Assembly (NCBI GenBank): GCA_038380795.1
Contig: CM076259.1
Span: forward strand, 21,372,977-21,436,976
Direction of reading: 5' to 3'
DNA: 64,000 bases
DNA from: Pyrocephalus nanus
Taxonomy: Eukaryota > Chordata > Aves > Passeriformes > Tyrannidae
Positions 49,345 to 63,145 of the stretch are shown piece by piece (within the stretch, counting starts at the first letter, position 1; the number at the start of each line of letters is the position of its first letter). The position numbers and the translations under genes were made by a program. Below the pieces are notes generated by a model. That model ran no database searches and was not told where the DNA came from. It saw only the letters and a program-made list of their open reading frames with translations.

Positions 49345-52300
49345 ATGGGTTTTTTTTCCTTATTTACTTGGGGTTTTTCTTATTTCTTTTTCCACTTTGT
49401 CTTTCTCGGCTGTCATGAAACAGAGAATGCAGATTTTGTTTAGCACTTCTTTTTGCATGTGCCATATCTGCAGGGTCAAGGATATAGGAACCAAGTCTTA
49501 TTCTGTTAGTTTTCAGGAGAAGAATAAAGCCTATTTTGTACTTCTTGCTTAACCATGATAGTCAGTGCCTGGAGCACTGGAGCTGGATCAGAACCAATAT
49601 ACCACTTCTGAGTAAACCTGAGCTGTCCTCAGAAAACTGAGGAAGCTCAGATGTTTATACTCTCTCAGTGGGTAACAGTTTTCTCAGTAGTACCTCATGC
49701 TTTGGTGAGCTCCCCTTGGCCAATCTGTATGTGTTTAGATTCCTTTGCTCCATGTGGTCATTACAGGGAATATGTTGAAGAGCTAAGATTGTTAGGGGAA
49801 AGGGGGAGTTACAGATGTAAGAACACACATCAGTGATATTTGTATGCCTCATACATGATAGCATGTGCTATTATTTACAAGAATACAGACTTTTTCTTAT
49901 CACTGCCATTAAACACTTCTGCAGTCATATCTGTTTTAATGACATGTTTGAAGGGCAGGCTGTGTAAAAGAGACTCACAAATAAAGCACCAGATTCCAGA
50001 GAGCAAAGCAATAAGCAAAACCAGTAAGCATAGATTCAACTTTCAGGCCTTTATCTGCTATTTTCTCTCTCCTCCACCCAAAAATTGTTCTAACTCTTCA
50101 GCATATACCAAAGAAAAGCATGTGTGCCTCTCACATACTTGTGGCTGTTGAGTTCACGCATGCTGACAGATGTGCTGCATTGAATACCCCTATTCTGATG
50201 GATTTTCCCCACAGTGGAGACACCATCTTGACTCTTTCCCCTGTTGAGACACTAGGTTTTGGAAAATTCACAGGGATTTTTGCCTTCTTTTTTAGCATTT
50301 CTTGAAATTGACCAGTGATAAAACAAAACAAAACCAAACAAACAAAACAAAAGACCAAGGGACAGACGAATACTGCAAAATTCCTTTTTTAAAAATATCT
50401 CCTTCTTGAACTTTTTGAAAGGGCATCTTGGGATTTGTTTTTTTTCTGGTTTTTTTTGGTTTGTTTGTTTGTGTCTAATAAATGCATTTGTTTAAAACAA
50501 AAATTATCCTTCTAAGCATTTTTAATAACCAAACCTTCATGACGTCCTACCTCATGAGTTTAACAGATAAGACAAATTTTAATTTTTAGTTATAATGTTA
50601 ACCCCTATGGCTTCCAGGAAAACAAAACAAAACCAAACCCCATAAAAACAGAGAAGAAGATAGGAAGAGATTATTCCAGAATCTTTGCAAGAGAAACCCA
50701 TGGAATTTTTTTTTTTTCCCTTCATTCAAAGAAAGCTACAATAGCCTCTGGAATAGGTAATTTTCTACTTCAGCTCTCAAATGAAGAATTGTTACACTTT
50801 CTAACCACGCCACTGGTGAGATACATCATCTTGCTTCACACTGGTTACTATAATCTGATAATCTTGGGCCACATCCTGTTCCACAAAGTGTTTTAGAACT
50901 TCTTAAAACTGATCACAGCATTTGATCCTCACCTGTTCAGTGAAATGGAACTTGGTGTTCATGCAGCTCTACCTTTAAATAGATACAGAGTGAGAAGTAC
51001 TTTTTTTAAGTTGGTTTTTGTGTTTCCTTAGCCATTCACTCAGTCAGGCCATAACAGCAATAGAGTCACTGTTCAAGTGAAGGCTTAAATGGGAGGGGTG
51101 AGGGAAAAAAAAGCTTACAGGGTATTGCAGCAAATACCCACTCTTGAAAATGTTCTGCTCTGAACTTGATAAAAGAGAGTCCTTGGGGTTTATTTGATCT
51201 GTGGGGTTTTTCCCCTTATAATGACAATGAGTATGAAACCATGTATTAGACAAATGCATCAGTCTGTATTATTCACCTGAGTTCTCTGCAGTGAGTGATG
51301 CAATGCGGGAGGGAAGAGGGAATGGGAAAATTTGCACCCTCCTCCCTCAAGTCAGCATTGATTTTTTTCTTTGCAGTTTCAGAGATCTGACTGTAACTGT
51401 TAAATGCTGTTTCACTTTCCCTTTGCAAACTACTTTTATCTCTCACTAAGGGATGCAGAAACCCCCACCATGTCTAAGACAGCAATAAATTAAGAGCTCC
51501 CTCCCATGGTTATCATATTTCTTGCACTTAATTCAGCTGCTTTTAGTGGGGTCATGAGACACTATATTTCTCACCCATGGTTCAGCACGACCCCACATGC
51601 AGCTCTTCACCCAGTCTAGCAAAGCTTATCAGGTGTGGTGAATGCCCTCCTCCTCTTCTCCTACACAAACTCAGCCCAAATTAGCCACAGGTTCCAGTGG
51701 CCAGTAAAGCTACCTGCTTGTGCTAGGTCAAGTGTCAGATCATCAGTTTCCTCTCTGTGCACCAGCTTGTTTACTGACATAGAGCACTGGTTTCCTTCCA
51801 TCCCCTACACTACCTTCTTTGAGATATACGGTTATTTCCCCCATTTTCTACACAGAATGAAAAAGAGGCTATTGCTCTCATACTGTCAAAGACATGGGAA
51901 TAGGCGACCTAATCTCTGCTTGATGTAGTAGTTTGTACTTCAGAGCTAAGCACGTGTTGATGCAGCCCCATATTAAATGGGATCAGAGTCACCTGACTGT
52001 TGCTTGTTAAAAAATTCAGGGACTGCCCTATTTATCCCAGTCCTTAGCTTGCTTTAGCTCTTCTCTTAGTAAGTCCACCTCTGAGCTCTTTTGCTTTCTC
52101 TCACCGTGTACAGCCAGCAGATTCATGTAAGTAAAAATGTTGCTCTTGCACAGTGCTTCTCTCCTGAGATTTTTCAAGAGGTTGTAAGAGTATTGGAAAG
52201 TATAATTAGCTCTTCTGTCACAAAAGAGAAAATGGGTCTGGCAAAAGCGGGAAGTAGTGCTGTAGCAGTGCACTGTTCCTCAAATTTCTGAGGCAAAGAC

Positions 52301-55300
52301 CACTTGTCCTTGCTGCATTCCTGTGCTCTGTCAGTAGGTAGAGCTCTGTTGTCTAATTAAATGTAAAAGAAGCAGTATGGCCTGGGTTTCAAATGGATTA
52401 GAAAATAGCTCCTCTGAAATAAGTAGGAGTTGGACTCTTGCCTTGAGTAGTGGCATTTTTCAGTGACAACTTGCTAGAGTTATTAGTGTTTAGGTAAAAC
52501 TGGTATGTGTGTTGTATTGTTTGACAGTATCTGGGAGGTATGCAGATCTGGTGCTCCTTGCAGAACTGCAGGAGTTCCCCCATGGAGAACAGGAACTGGG
52601 AAGTTTGGAAATTTTTCATCTCTGTCTCCAAAACTGTACCTCTATCCTTCCATCAGAGATTTGGCTGAGCCTCAAAATTGTGATTTGTTCTTCACCCTTG
52701 AAGCACTCTTATGCTCTTACTCATTCTCTTCTTTCTATAATGTCATGTGACTAAATGTATTTCATTCCTGTGCTAGGCCCTTTTGTGTCCATTTGGTTCT
52801 CCTCTGAGTGGGGTGAGACAGGATGCTCCCCTTTCCTTCTGACCTTGGCTTGTAATGTAGGTAGCTTGTGCAGAGAGTAATGAACCATGTCACAGTGCTA
52901 CAAGGACTACTACAAGTCCTTCTACAAGGACTTACCACCTTGTAGAGAGGGAATGTAGAGCTTTCAGAGAACATTGTTAGGGGAAGAGGATGGAGGTAGC
53001 TGCAGTCTAGTCCCTGTAGCCTTTAATAGCTCATCTACTTCCTTCTTACCTAGTATCTGTTTTGTGGTTTAAGTTTTATCTTAGGGGAAAAACGTTTAAA
53101 GGTGTGCCATGCACCCAGGGCCTTAAACCTGGGAGAGCTAGCCTCTAGCCTGAGGGGCCAGAGGAAAAGAGCTTGAGAAGGAACTGGCAGGCAAGTGTTA
53201 AGCTTCCTCTCCCCCGGCAGAAGTTGGAGGGAGGAGAGGAGGGAATTTCGAGGCTTGGTTATCTTGGGCAAATGCAGCCTTGTAAAATGGATTTCAGGGG
53301 AAACCTGAGCTGGCTTATTTTATGGTGAGGAAAGAAACTGAATGTTATTTGCCAGATGATAAACAACCTTTATTCTTCTCAGTCAGGGACTGAGGAGACT
53401 GATTTTAAGACTAGCCCTGGCCTCACTGCCAGGTTAGGAGGTGCCTTTTCCCAGCAGCCTTTGTCATGAAGTTCAGGCTTGGTGGTCTGCTGGCCCTTTC
53501 TGGCCTGAAAAGCTGCTGAAAGTCATTTCCAGTCATCAGAGCTTGCCTTGCAGCAAATCATTTTCAGATGACTTTGGGCATGACTTTGTTTGGGCATCTT
53601 CACAGGAGGGGAAAAGAGGATCGAGTTCCAACAAGGGACATTCAGGTGTAGTACCTTTGTGGTTGTGATGGCTGTTGTGCCTTGGAGGCTCCCTGCTCTC
53701 TGGTTGCTCTGTGTGGGTAGCTATAGCTGAAGCCCAGCAAGGCAGGCACCTGCTGAGGCAGAACAGACGTGGTTAAAAATCAACAGGGTGTACCAGCCAG
53801 AGTTAACATGCTGTGCTCTCTGAAAGGAGAGAAATAACTCTCCCTCCTATTAGAAACTGACTGTTGAAGAGCATCTACTTCTAAGTTTCATTTTCTAGGC
53901 TGTGTGTAAAGTCTGTTTACAAAAAAATCATTGCACTTTACTGACTCTAATTTGCAGGCCAGAGCATTGGCAAGTAATTTGACTTGGGCAGAATAATAAA
54001 AAAATATACAGTGTTTTCCTTAATCAGCTACATCGTGATCTTTAATCTGAATTAACTGGACTACCTATACTGTCTTTCTAGAAACTTCTAAAGCCCCTTT
54101 CACTGTAGACTTGATCTGCTCCAGAACAAATTTCTCTTATTCCCCTCAGTATGACTGTACAATATAAAGCCAGCTTTGTGCAGTATGAAAAAGTGACCAC
54201 ATGAATAGCACTTAGACAAAGTGCACAGAGAGTTGCATGTGTTTTGTCACATCTTCTATGTGGTGTTTGGTACTGCCCTGATTTTACCTAACTAATAAAG
54301 GATTGGGAAAGAAAAAAGAAAAAGACAGCTGAAATAGAGCAGGGCAGAAAAATGTGATTATCCTTATTTTCCACCTTCTTGGTGTCACTGTGAAACAGTA
54401 ACTCTTCCCCACATCATCTGGGTTAAAAAAAATGGTTCAAACTGACAACAACCCGTCTATCCAAAGTTTTCATTCTCATACATTTTGGCACTTCAAAATC
54501 CTGATGAGGGTCAAGAGGACTTCTCAGCTGGTAATCTTTGTGGGTTCAGAAATAAGAAATATTGGTTTATGAAAATGTTTAAGCATATCTAGAACCTGAT
54601 TTGGATTAAGCTGAGGGAGCTTTCCAGAAGTCTCCTATACTCTCTGTTATGAAGGGGTAAATAATATTCCCCATCAGAAGTTTGAAACGATGAGATAAGT
54701 GAACCACCTGACTTTGTGAGGATCACCTGGGACATTTCTAAAGGCCACCTTTTTTTGTTCTCTCTATTTCATACCAGGGATTCAGCTTGTGCACAAATAT
54801 AGCACCTCTCCTTCCAAATGGGGTTGCACAGCAGGTTCCTTCCAGAGCAGGTTTTGGTTTTCTTTCCCGTCTGTCGGTAGCTTCAACGAAGAGATTCCAT
54901 GCGAAGTCATCAGAGTTGGATTTTATGCAAAAAAAAGGATCTCACTTTTTCAGAAAGCTCTATAAAAGTATTCTAAAAATCTGGATTTCTGTCGTGTGCT
55001 ACTTACTTCCACTTGCATTCAAAATATTACTATGCCTGCCCAGTGAGGATGTTGTTGCTTTCTTCCTCTTTATTTAAAATGTGTGTTTTTAAGAGATTCA
55101 TATATATGATAACCAACTTTTCCACTCTGGAATTCCTAGAAGCTGAAGACCTCCAAAACAAGAAGTTAGTTTAAAAAAAGTGGCACTTTTTTATCAAAGG
55201 GGGGGATTTTCTTTTCTGTGTTGATAATTAGGAGTATTTAGGGATACAGTCATGTAATATTGTCAATATTTTCTTCAAGATTTTGAGGGAAAGCATTATT

Positions 55301-56240
55301 TCCTCTAGAACATCAAATATAAATCAAAACCTATTTTCGTCTTCCGTGAAGCATGTGTGCCACTTCCTGATTAGGGAAGCAAAGTTAGGGAATGTAATTG
55401 TCCTCATTGTACCAGGAATTCTGGCAACCTTGAATGTCAGGTGACAAGTCCCTTGGGCACTGCTCTAAAATGATGCTGATTTTATTGTTTCCCTGTTTCT
55501 TCAGTTGGGTATATGGTTCCAAATAATGAAACAAATGAGATGAGGGCTAGCCCGGCATGTGAAACTAAATCCTTACCTTCTTTTGCTGCTCGTGCCTTTG
55601 ACTCACTTTGAAATGACGTGCTGAGCATAGGTCTTGTTCATAAAAACAGCTGGGGGGCTTGAAACATATAAAGGCACCCCAGAGCAAAGGTGCTCCAGAG
55701 AGGTTGTGATCAAGGTCAACTTTGCTTCCTGCACAGCTCTTTTCCTCACAGTTGCAGACATGCCTCTCCAGGCCTGCCAGGTTGTAAGCTGACCCAGTGG
55801 GTGACATTAGAGTCCCAAATCTGGCTCTTCCCATTTTCCTTTATAATAAACAGTGTGGTAGTTGGTGAGTGCAGTTTTGGGGCCGTTTTTACTGTAGGGT
55901 GCAGACCTTGCCAATGAATTTTGGGATCCTATTCTGAGAATGTGAAAGGCTGTCAGCTTATATAAAGTCTTATGCAAGGAATTATTCTAGGGAGAATTCA
56001 AAGCTGATTTTTCCTCCCACCTGTGGCTATCCATTACATTTTGCCTACGTGTTCTTTCCATGCCTTTTTCATTCTTTAGTAAACTTAATACCTAAGCTAC
56101 TGAGCACATTAGTAATGCTTGATTGCAGACCCTAGTGCCTGTGCTACAGTGCTGTAGCTCTGTTATTATAGAAGTGGGAATGTCCTTGGCCTCTTACTCA
56201 GCTGATCTATGAGCAGGAAGCAGCACCTCATTAACATGAG
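49345..56240. other. Noncoding stretch, no gene seen
   Basis: No exon or transposon end recognised. Low-complexity patches include CAAAA/TTTG runs near 50318-50350 and 50440-50475. Confidence 0.55.
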
Positions 56241-56244
56241 GTCA

Positions 56245-56719
56245 GACTTTTTGGAATGAGTCTGGAGGAGGGCGGCCACCAAGATGGTTAGAGGAATGGA
56301 GCACCTCTCATATGAGGAAAGGCTGAGAGAACTGAGATTGTTCAGCCTGGAAGAGAAGGCTTTGGGGTGACTTAACTGAGGCATTCTGGTACCTGAAGGG
56401 AGCCTACAGGAAAGATGGACAGGGACTTTTTCAAGGTCATGTAGTGACAGGACAAGGCAGAATGGCTTCAAACTCGGGGGGGGGGGTAGGTTTATATTAG
56501 ATATTAGGAGAAAGTTCTTTTCTGTGAGGGTGGTGACACACTAGAACAGGTTGTCCAGAGAAGTTGTGGATACTCCCATCCATGGCAGTGTTCAAGGCCA
56601 GGCTGGATGGGGCTCTGAGCAACCTGGTCTAGTGGAAGGTCCCTGCCCATGGCACAGGGAGTGGAACTAGATGATCTGGAAGGTCCCTTCCAACTCAAAA
56701 CATTCTAGGATTCTATGAA
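56245..56719 (+). mobile_element. CR1 retroposon 3' fragment, longer copy
   Basis: Runs from AGGAGGGCGGCCACCAAGATG through GAAAGGCTGAGAGAACTGAG, the GTGAGGGTGGTGACACACTAG region and GGTCCCTTCCAACTC to the terminal ATTCTAGGATTCTATGA. A run of nine or more G residues sits near 56477-56486. Confidence 0.95.
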
Positions 56720-59140
56720 TATCTTTTACTGACCAGTGGCTGCTAGGTGTTGCTATGTGGAATGAGAGAAAAAGAAGGCTATTTTATGGTATTTGGCCTA
56801 TCTCCTAGATATTTAGAGGTCTACTCTGACTATAAATAAATGTGTATAGTGATTGTCTCAGTGCAAGTTATTGGTGGACCTAGTATTGCGTTGGCATGGT
56901 CTCTACTGTTGCAGACTTGTTTGGATGAATGTGGTCAGGGAGCCAGCTGCACTGTCAGTATGGGATGTTGGGTATTTTGGGGACATGGGCAGGGGTGGGG
57001 AGCTTGGGGGCAGTAGTGCTTCCACCCCATGAAGCAGGAGACCCCCATGGCAACACACCCATCAGGGCCTTGGGTGCACAGGGGAGCACCTTTATAACAG
57101 CTTCAGTCAGGAGAAGCTTTGTACTGATGTAAACTAGTAGGATCTGTGCTCTGCAAGTTTTCATCTCTCTTACGTGCCATAGAGTTGATTAGATGGTCAT
57201 GTACAGTGATGAACGTTTCTGTCTTGGTTCATAATTATCTCCGTGGAGAAACCAAATGGTTCTGTACTGTAACAGTAAAACATAGAAATGCAGATAACAG
57301 CTTTTGTGTACAGGGATAGTACATAGTCTAATTTACATTTACTCTCCTGCATATTTCAGAGCTCTGCAGGACGGATTTAATTGAATAATGAGTTTCTTTC
57401 ATTGATTCATCTACTTAAAAGAATCTTCCTTATGGGGTGATTAGTGACGGGACACTGTATGCTGCTTCATCCTGCACTTTACTCTAGAAGAACTGGTATT
57501 TCTGTACTTATTGTGTCCAAATATTGCTCTGATAGTGGGGATAGGCAGCTGCCTCTGGATTCAGTAGGTTCTAATGGTCAGAAGGGATTTGCACTTTAAT
57601 TTTTCAATTTGGCTTTAAAGCATTTGTCCAGATGTATCCTGAAAGAAAGGGACTCAAGTTCTTACAATACTGTTTCTGCTGTCTTCTTAGATGTCCTGTG
57701 TGGATATTTGTCAGAGGTCTACGTAAGAGGTATCAATGGCTAATAGGTAGAGAATACAAGTGGAAAAGAAATTTACACACACAGGCATTTCTGCTCAAGA
57801 GCTAAACCTAAGAATTGTGCTTACCTGATGTCAAAAGGCAAGATTGTAATATGACTTGCACAACGTATACAGTTGAGGCTGAGAAAACTCAACTAAAAAT
57901 TTCAATTTTGGATTCTCAGAGAGAAAATTATCTACCAGTAAGGCATTGCTGACCTGTAGTTATCGATAAATAATATTAATTATAATAAATATATTTAATA
58001 AGATAAATCAATTCAGAAGCTTTTTCACATTTGGTTCTCAAATTGGAATGAAGGAAACTTCATCAGATTAAATAATTTTCTAGCAGTCACAGTCTAACAA
58101 TAAACAAGATCTTCTAAGGGCTGAGTCACTTCAGTGTTAAATCAATAAGTTTAAAATTGTCTTCTAACTCAGTGACTTTGAATACATTTTTTGGTACTTA
58201 TATTTTCCCAAATCAAGAATTGTGGCATTAACTATAAAACATTTTACTTTGATTGTTGCCATCAAATGCAATGTTGACACAGTATGGTTGGTGTGGGGTT
58301 TTTGTAAAACAAGGATATTTTGTAGATGTGTATACTTCAGCAATTATATAAAAATATTTCTTTGTATTCTATCATTCTCATTGTAGTAGTTTTAGGAAAA
58401 TGGGGATTAATTCCTTCATATTTCTAGCATAATTACCTTTCCATTTGCAGTCTTGGAAGGAGACTGGAACACAGATTGATCCACTGGAAATCGACATTCT
58501 AAGTAATTTCTAGTATGACTTAACAGATTTTCAAGACTGCACAAGTTTTGAAATTTTCAAGTTTTGAAACTTTCTATTAAATTGCACTTACAGAATTCTG
58601 GATAACAGCAGTGAATATGACAGTATAGAAAATCTGTAGGTGCTGACACTTGGATGAATAGAAAATTTCTTAAATCAGGAAATGGTTTGTTGTGCAGGAT
58701 ATGACAATTTAGTTAAAGGTATTTCACCCCATTCTTTTTGTAAGAAAATTAATTTGTTTAACTTACAAAAAGCTCACTGATTCAATAGATAAGTTTTTAA
58801 TTGCCTAATTTATAGTATTATAATTAATTATTAATATTTATTGTTTCAAGTTAATTTGAAACACAAAATAGGTTCATTTTTCAAAGTATAATAGTACAAT
58901 CAGATAAAAACTTGACTAAAATGAAGACTTCTATTCTAATACTCTGAATAAGTGATTTTTCTCTACCTTGTTTACTTTTAAGAAATTGAAGTTTAAAAAA
59001 AAATAAAGCTACCTTATTAAATATGAGGACTGCTGAAATTGAAGAGAATAGTAAGTAGTCAGCAGTGATTACAGAAAATTGCTGTGGGTGATTTGGAGTA
59101 AGAGTTCAGGTTTCTAATAGCAAGAGAAATCTAGTTTTTT
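56720..59140. other. Noncoding stretch, no gene seen
   Basis: AT-rich, especially 57960-58020 and 58740-58870. No recognisable exon. Confidence 0.55.
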
Positions 59141-59144
59141 CTCG

Positions 59145-59516
59145 TGTTGAAACTGTTGCCTAAAAGAGACTGGAGAAAAAGACTCCAGGCCAATTTGGTA
59201 TAGGAGATAAGATAAAGAGAGCTGGTCCTTTAATGAGTCCTTAGGCTTAGAGAAATATATACCACATGCACCCTCCAGACAGGGGCTCTATGATTTTATA
59301 ATAAGGTCCATCCAATCCCAAGTTTACCCACCCCTCGTTCTACCCCCTGACACACCCCTTCAGGAATTGGGTTTGGGGTCTTTGGGACCCCTTCTTCTTC
59401 CTCGCCATCTTCTTCGCAGCACACGCAGTCCTTGGAGTTCCTCCAAAGTTCTGGGCTTGAAGGTTGCTGTGTCTGTGTGATATCTTCTGGTCCAGGCCTT
59501 AGGGTGTTTTTCTACA
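59145..59516 (-). mobile_element. Probable solo ERV LTR
   Basis: About 372 bp with TG...CA ends (TGTTGAAAC at left, TTTTCTACA at right). On the minus strand it starts TGTAGAAAAACACC and contains a TATA box (GGTATATATTTC) followed by ATTAAA, the order expected of an LTR. No flanking duplication could be seen, so the exact ends are uncertain. Confidence 0.55.
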
Positions 59517-62500
59517 ATTCTACCTTGAAAAGAAGACTGAACACACTAACAGAATTTAGAGGGATTGATATGGAATGGGGTAGTAGGGTTGGGTATGTGT
59601 AAACACTATGTTAAGGGTAAGAGATATAATTAAATAAAATCTACAATCTACATTCACTACACAACTACTTATAAAATCTACAGAAGTTAAAAAACCAAAA
59701 AGCTCTGAAGCATTAAAACTAATTCAAGAGGTTTATTTCTTGCTTGCCTGTACTTTAAACTACCAGAATGTGTTTAAATTCTTTGCAGGAGAGGGGTGTT
59801 TAACTGGTGCTGGGAGAATGCCTGGTCTGGATGAGGACTTCACATGTCAGGAGGTTTTTTTCACTCCTCAGGTGGCCTCAAGCATATTTGCACCATGGGA
59901 TTGTACCAACAGGATGCACATTCCTGGTGGCAAATCCACCCCCTGCTTACTTCTTTGCAAGCAGTAGTCCTGTGAGGTTCAAAGTTATGCTTCCTGAATG
60001 CTGAGTTGGTAAACATCTTATAAACTGGAGAACAATAACTCATAATTCTGATTTTTAAAAAAATAAACATATTTGATAACTTACTTTATATTCTGCCCCA
60101 TTTTTGGCACTGAGAAGTTGAATTAACATGCAAAAGTCCTGAGATATTGCTTTGTTTTTTCATTTTACTCTTTCCCTTGCTGTTTCTATTGTCACTCCTT
60201 GCAGCTTTGATCAAAGAAAGCTTTGAAACCTTTCTTCTTTGGCTGTTAAGAAACTATAACTCTAGATCAACCAAGTTCATAAATGTAGAGCCCCACTCCC
60301 TCTTGTTTAAAGAAAGTCAGTCCCTCTCAGTGTGGGGAGGCACCTCTTCAATGACGAATCCAAACTAGAGAATTAGAAGTTTTAGTTCATCCAAAAGAAT
60401 TCTGCAAGGTAACTTTGTAAAATGATCTGACTAAAAACGCATGGTTTAAAAGGCTGTTTCACATACATTTAACAGAAATTAAACTAGACTTTCTTTGCTT
60501 GCTCTTAATAACGTAGTCTAAGTGGAAATGTGAAGTTGTGTTGTGAGAAGACAGGAGATAAATAGAAGGATATCATGGGAAATAAACGCATTAACTGAGC
60601 CCATTTCAGACTGACTGAAGTGCAGAAAGTAAGCAAACAGATTCACTAATGGATCCATTTTACTGCTTTAGCTCTAGTAATTGATCCTGAATCAGGCTCT
60701 GCTGTTTTGCCAGTTGCCTTCATTTTATCCCTTGCTAGCAAAATAATGTGCATCTAGTATCTCTGACAGTAGTACGATCCAAAGATGTCTGTCCATCTTT
60801 GTGTTTTGTTACAAGAGATAGCATTTATGCTTTCATTGCTTCCTTTTTTTCTTGCCCAAGTTGTCAATCTCTACTCTTCTACCATTGTTAAAGTTGGAGT
60901 CATGATAAACTGGACAAAACCACAGAAAGCTTCTATATGATAAAGAGGAAATATATGTGTGGAGTATTTGGTTGCACATCTTTTGTCTCTATTATTCTAA
61001 TTGTGACCTCCCATTTTAATTGAATTATCACTGCATAACATACTGTTGTCATTGATGTGCTATATGAATTCTATTTTATCTTGGCCTCAGCAAGATCATC
61101 ATGTCAGGGTCCTGTCAGATTAATAAACTACATTTAAAGTAAAAGATTAAATACTGGCAGAAATACTAAAGCTAGGTCATGTATTATATTTCTTCTTTTC
61201 TATCTTGTTCCTAGTGTTGTCAAGAGTTTGTATCTGAAGACTGTTTACACTTTTTTGTCTAGCAATTAATCACCTCATGGACAACGAGTTACAGGGCATT
61301 TTGTTAGTCCTTCAAATCAAGAGTCGTTGGCTGCTATCAAAGGTAAAGTCAGCTGATCAGTCCTGATTCCAAAGGAAATGTATAAGCTTGGCTGTGTAAG
61401 CCTGAAGATGGATTGCATCTTTTCTTATTTACAACTTGCATCATAGGGGATCCTTTAATAGCACTGCACATCTTATATCTATCTGTGGTCTCATCAATTA
61501 TTCAGAGCTATTGGCCTCATATAAGTGTAGCCATCACTTCAGTTGAAAGCTTTAGGAAGGATATTTTTGGTCTAAGGAAGAATTTTCTTTGTCATCAAAG
61601 TAAGATGCAGAAACTTCAGTCTTGTACCAAGAACCACTGTGTCAGATAATAAGAAAAATATGTAGCAGAAGAGCACTCTGTAAAGGACAACCTACAACTT
61701 AAGGAAGCTGGAAAGTCTACACCAAACAGGCACTCAAAACCATGTTTGAAGGAAGATCCCTCAGTATGACAATGAAGCTGTCATTGTAGCAGATGATTTC
61801 AGGATATGCTGTAGGTCTACCTAACTGCATAAACATTTATTTGTATATGTTGCAGACATTATATATGTTTCATATCAGATTTTTAGATAAGGGTAATAAG
61901 TCCTCTAATCCTGTTTAGATATGCAATATTAATAGCACATTGTAATAGCACCAACTACGTTGTTTACAGGCTGGAAGGCCTCCTAGCCTATTTCTCCTTC
62001 ACTCTGCCTGCCACATACATATGCAGGTGAGGAAATGTTTTCCTTTCAGGGAATTTCTATTACAGCAGCTTCAGTGATCAATGCTGACCTGAGGAAGAGT
62101 TCATTGATTTCCCGGTGTTTCCTTTTGCATGCCTTTACTGCTCACAACACGGAATAGGGAAATAGGAAGGTATCTCTAAATCTATTAATGCTGAATTGAA
62201 GTTGAGAAGAATTCAAAGACATTCTTCTCGGAGAAGGTAAAGCTCAGCTAAACAATCTGCTTTACACAACAAAAGAACTGGAATTTTTTAGTTACATTCA
62301 TAAAACTTCTCTCCCAGCTGACATTTATTTAAAGATTAGTACATTCATCTGCATGACAGCTGAAGGAGAGTATATACTCATTTGATAGGGATGGCAAGTA
62401 GTAAGCTAAAAAGGGGAAGCATCCTTATTAAGAATTAAATCAAAAACGATGATAATTTGGAATAAATACCAACAGTCTGTTTAATAATCAAATGCCTAAA

Positions 62501-62875
62501 AAATGCATAATAGTATGTTGTGTTAGGGAAATGTTATTACTTTTTTACAGCTGAAATACCAACAGATATGACCCAAAGAAAGACCACCTAAGGAATACCT
62601 TGCAGGGCTGGGGATGTATTGTGAGTTAGCTCCAACTGTCAGCTCAGCCCCACTCAGCTGATCACTACCATCCCAGTGGGATATAGGAGAGAATTGGAAA
62701 ACTGAGTAAACTCTTGGGTTGCATGAATACAGTATAACAGATAACACAAAAGCTCCATCTGCAAGCAAAGCAAAATAAGGAATTAATTTACTGTTGTCCA
62801 TTGCTTTCCATCTTTGGCAAAGCAGGGCTTTACCATGTGTAATGCTTCCTTGGGAAGCCAAATGCTATAACTATG
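59517..62875. other. Noncoding stretch, no gene seen
   Basis: Only short, unsupported frames. Confidence 0.55.
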
Positions 62876-62879
62876 AACA

Positions 62880-63145
62880 GTCCCCCTTCCTCCCTCCCCC
62901 CCTCAAGTTTATTGCTAAATATGATGCTATATAGTGTGGAATATCCCTGTGGTCAGTTGGAGTCAGCTGTCCCTCTGTGTCCCCTCCCAGCTTCTTGCTG
63001 GTGGGGCACAGTGAGAAACAGCAAAGGCCTTGGCAAGGTGTAAGTACTGCTCAGCTATAACAAAAACATCCCTGTGTTATCAGTGCTGGTTTGGTCACAA
63101 ATCCCAAACATAACACCGTGCAAGCTATTACACAGAAAATCAACA
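62880..63145 (-). mobile_element. Partial avian ERV LTR
   Basis: The plus strand carries the reverse complement of blocks in the LTR at 34.46 kb: TGGAATATCCCTGTGGTCAG, GAGTCAGCTGTCC and AACATCCCTGTGTTATCA. The minus-strand 5' end is near TGTTGATTTTC at 63145. The R/U5 end is missing or diverged at a pyrimidine-rich tract. Confidence 0.7.
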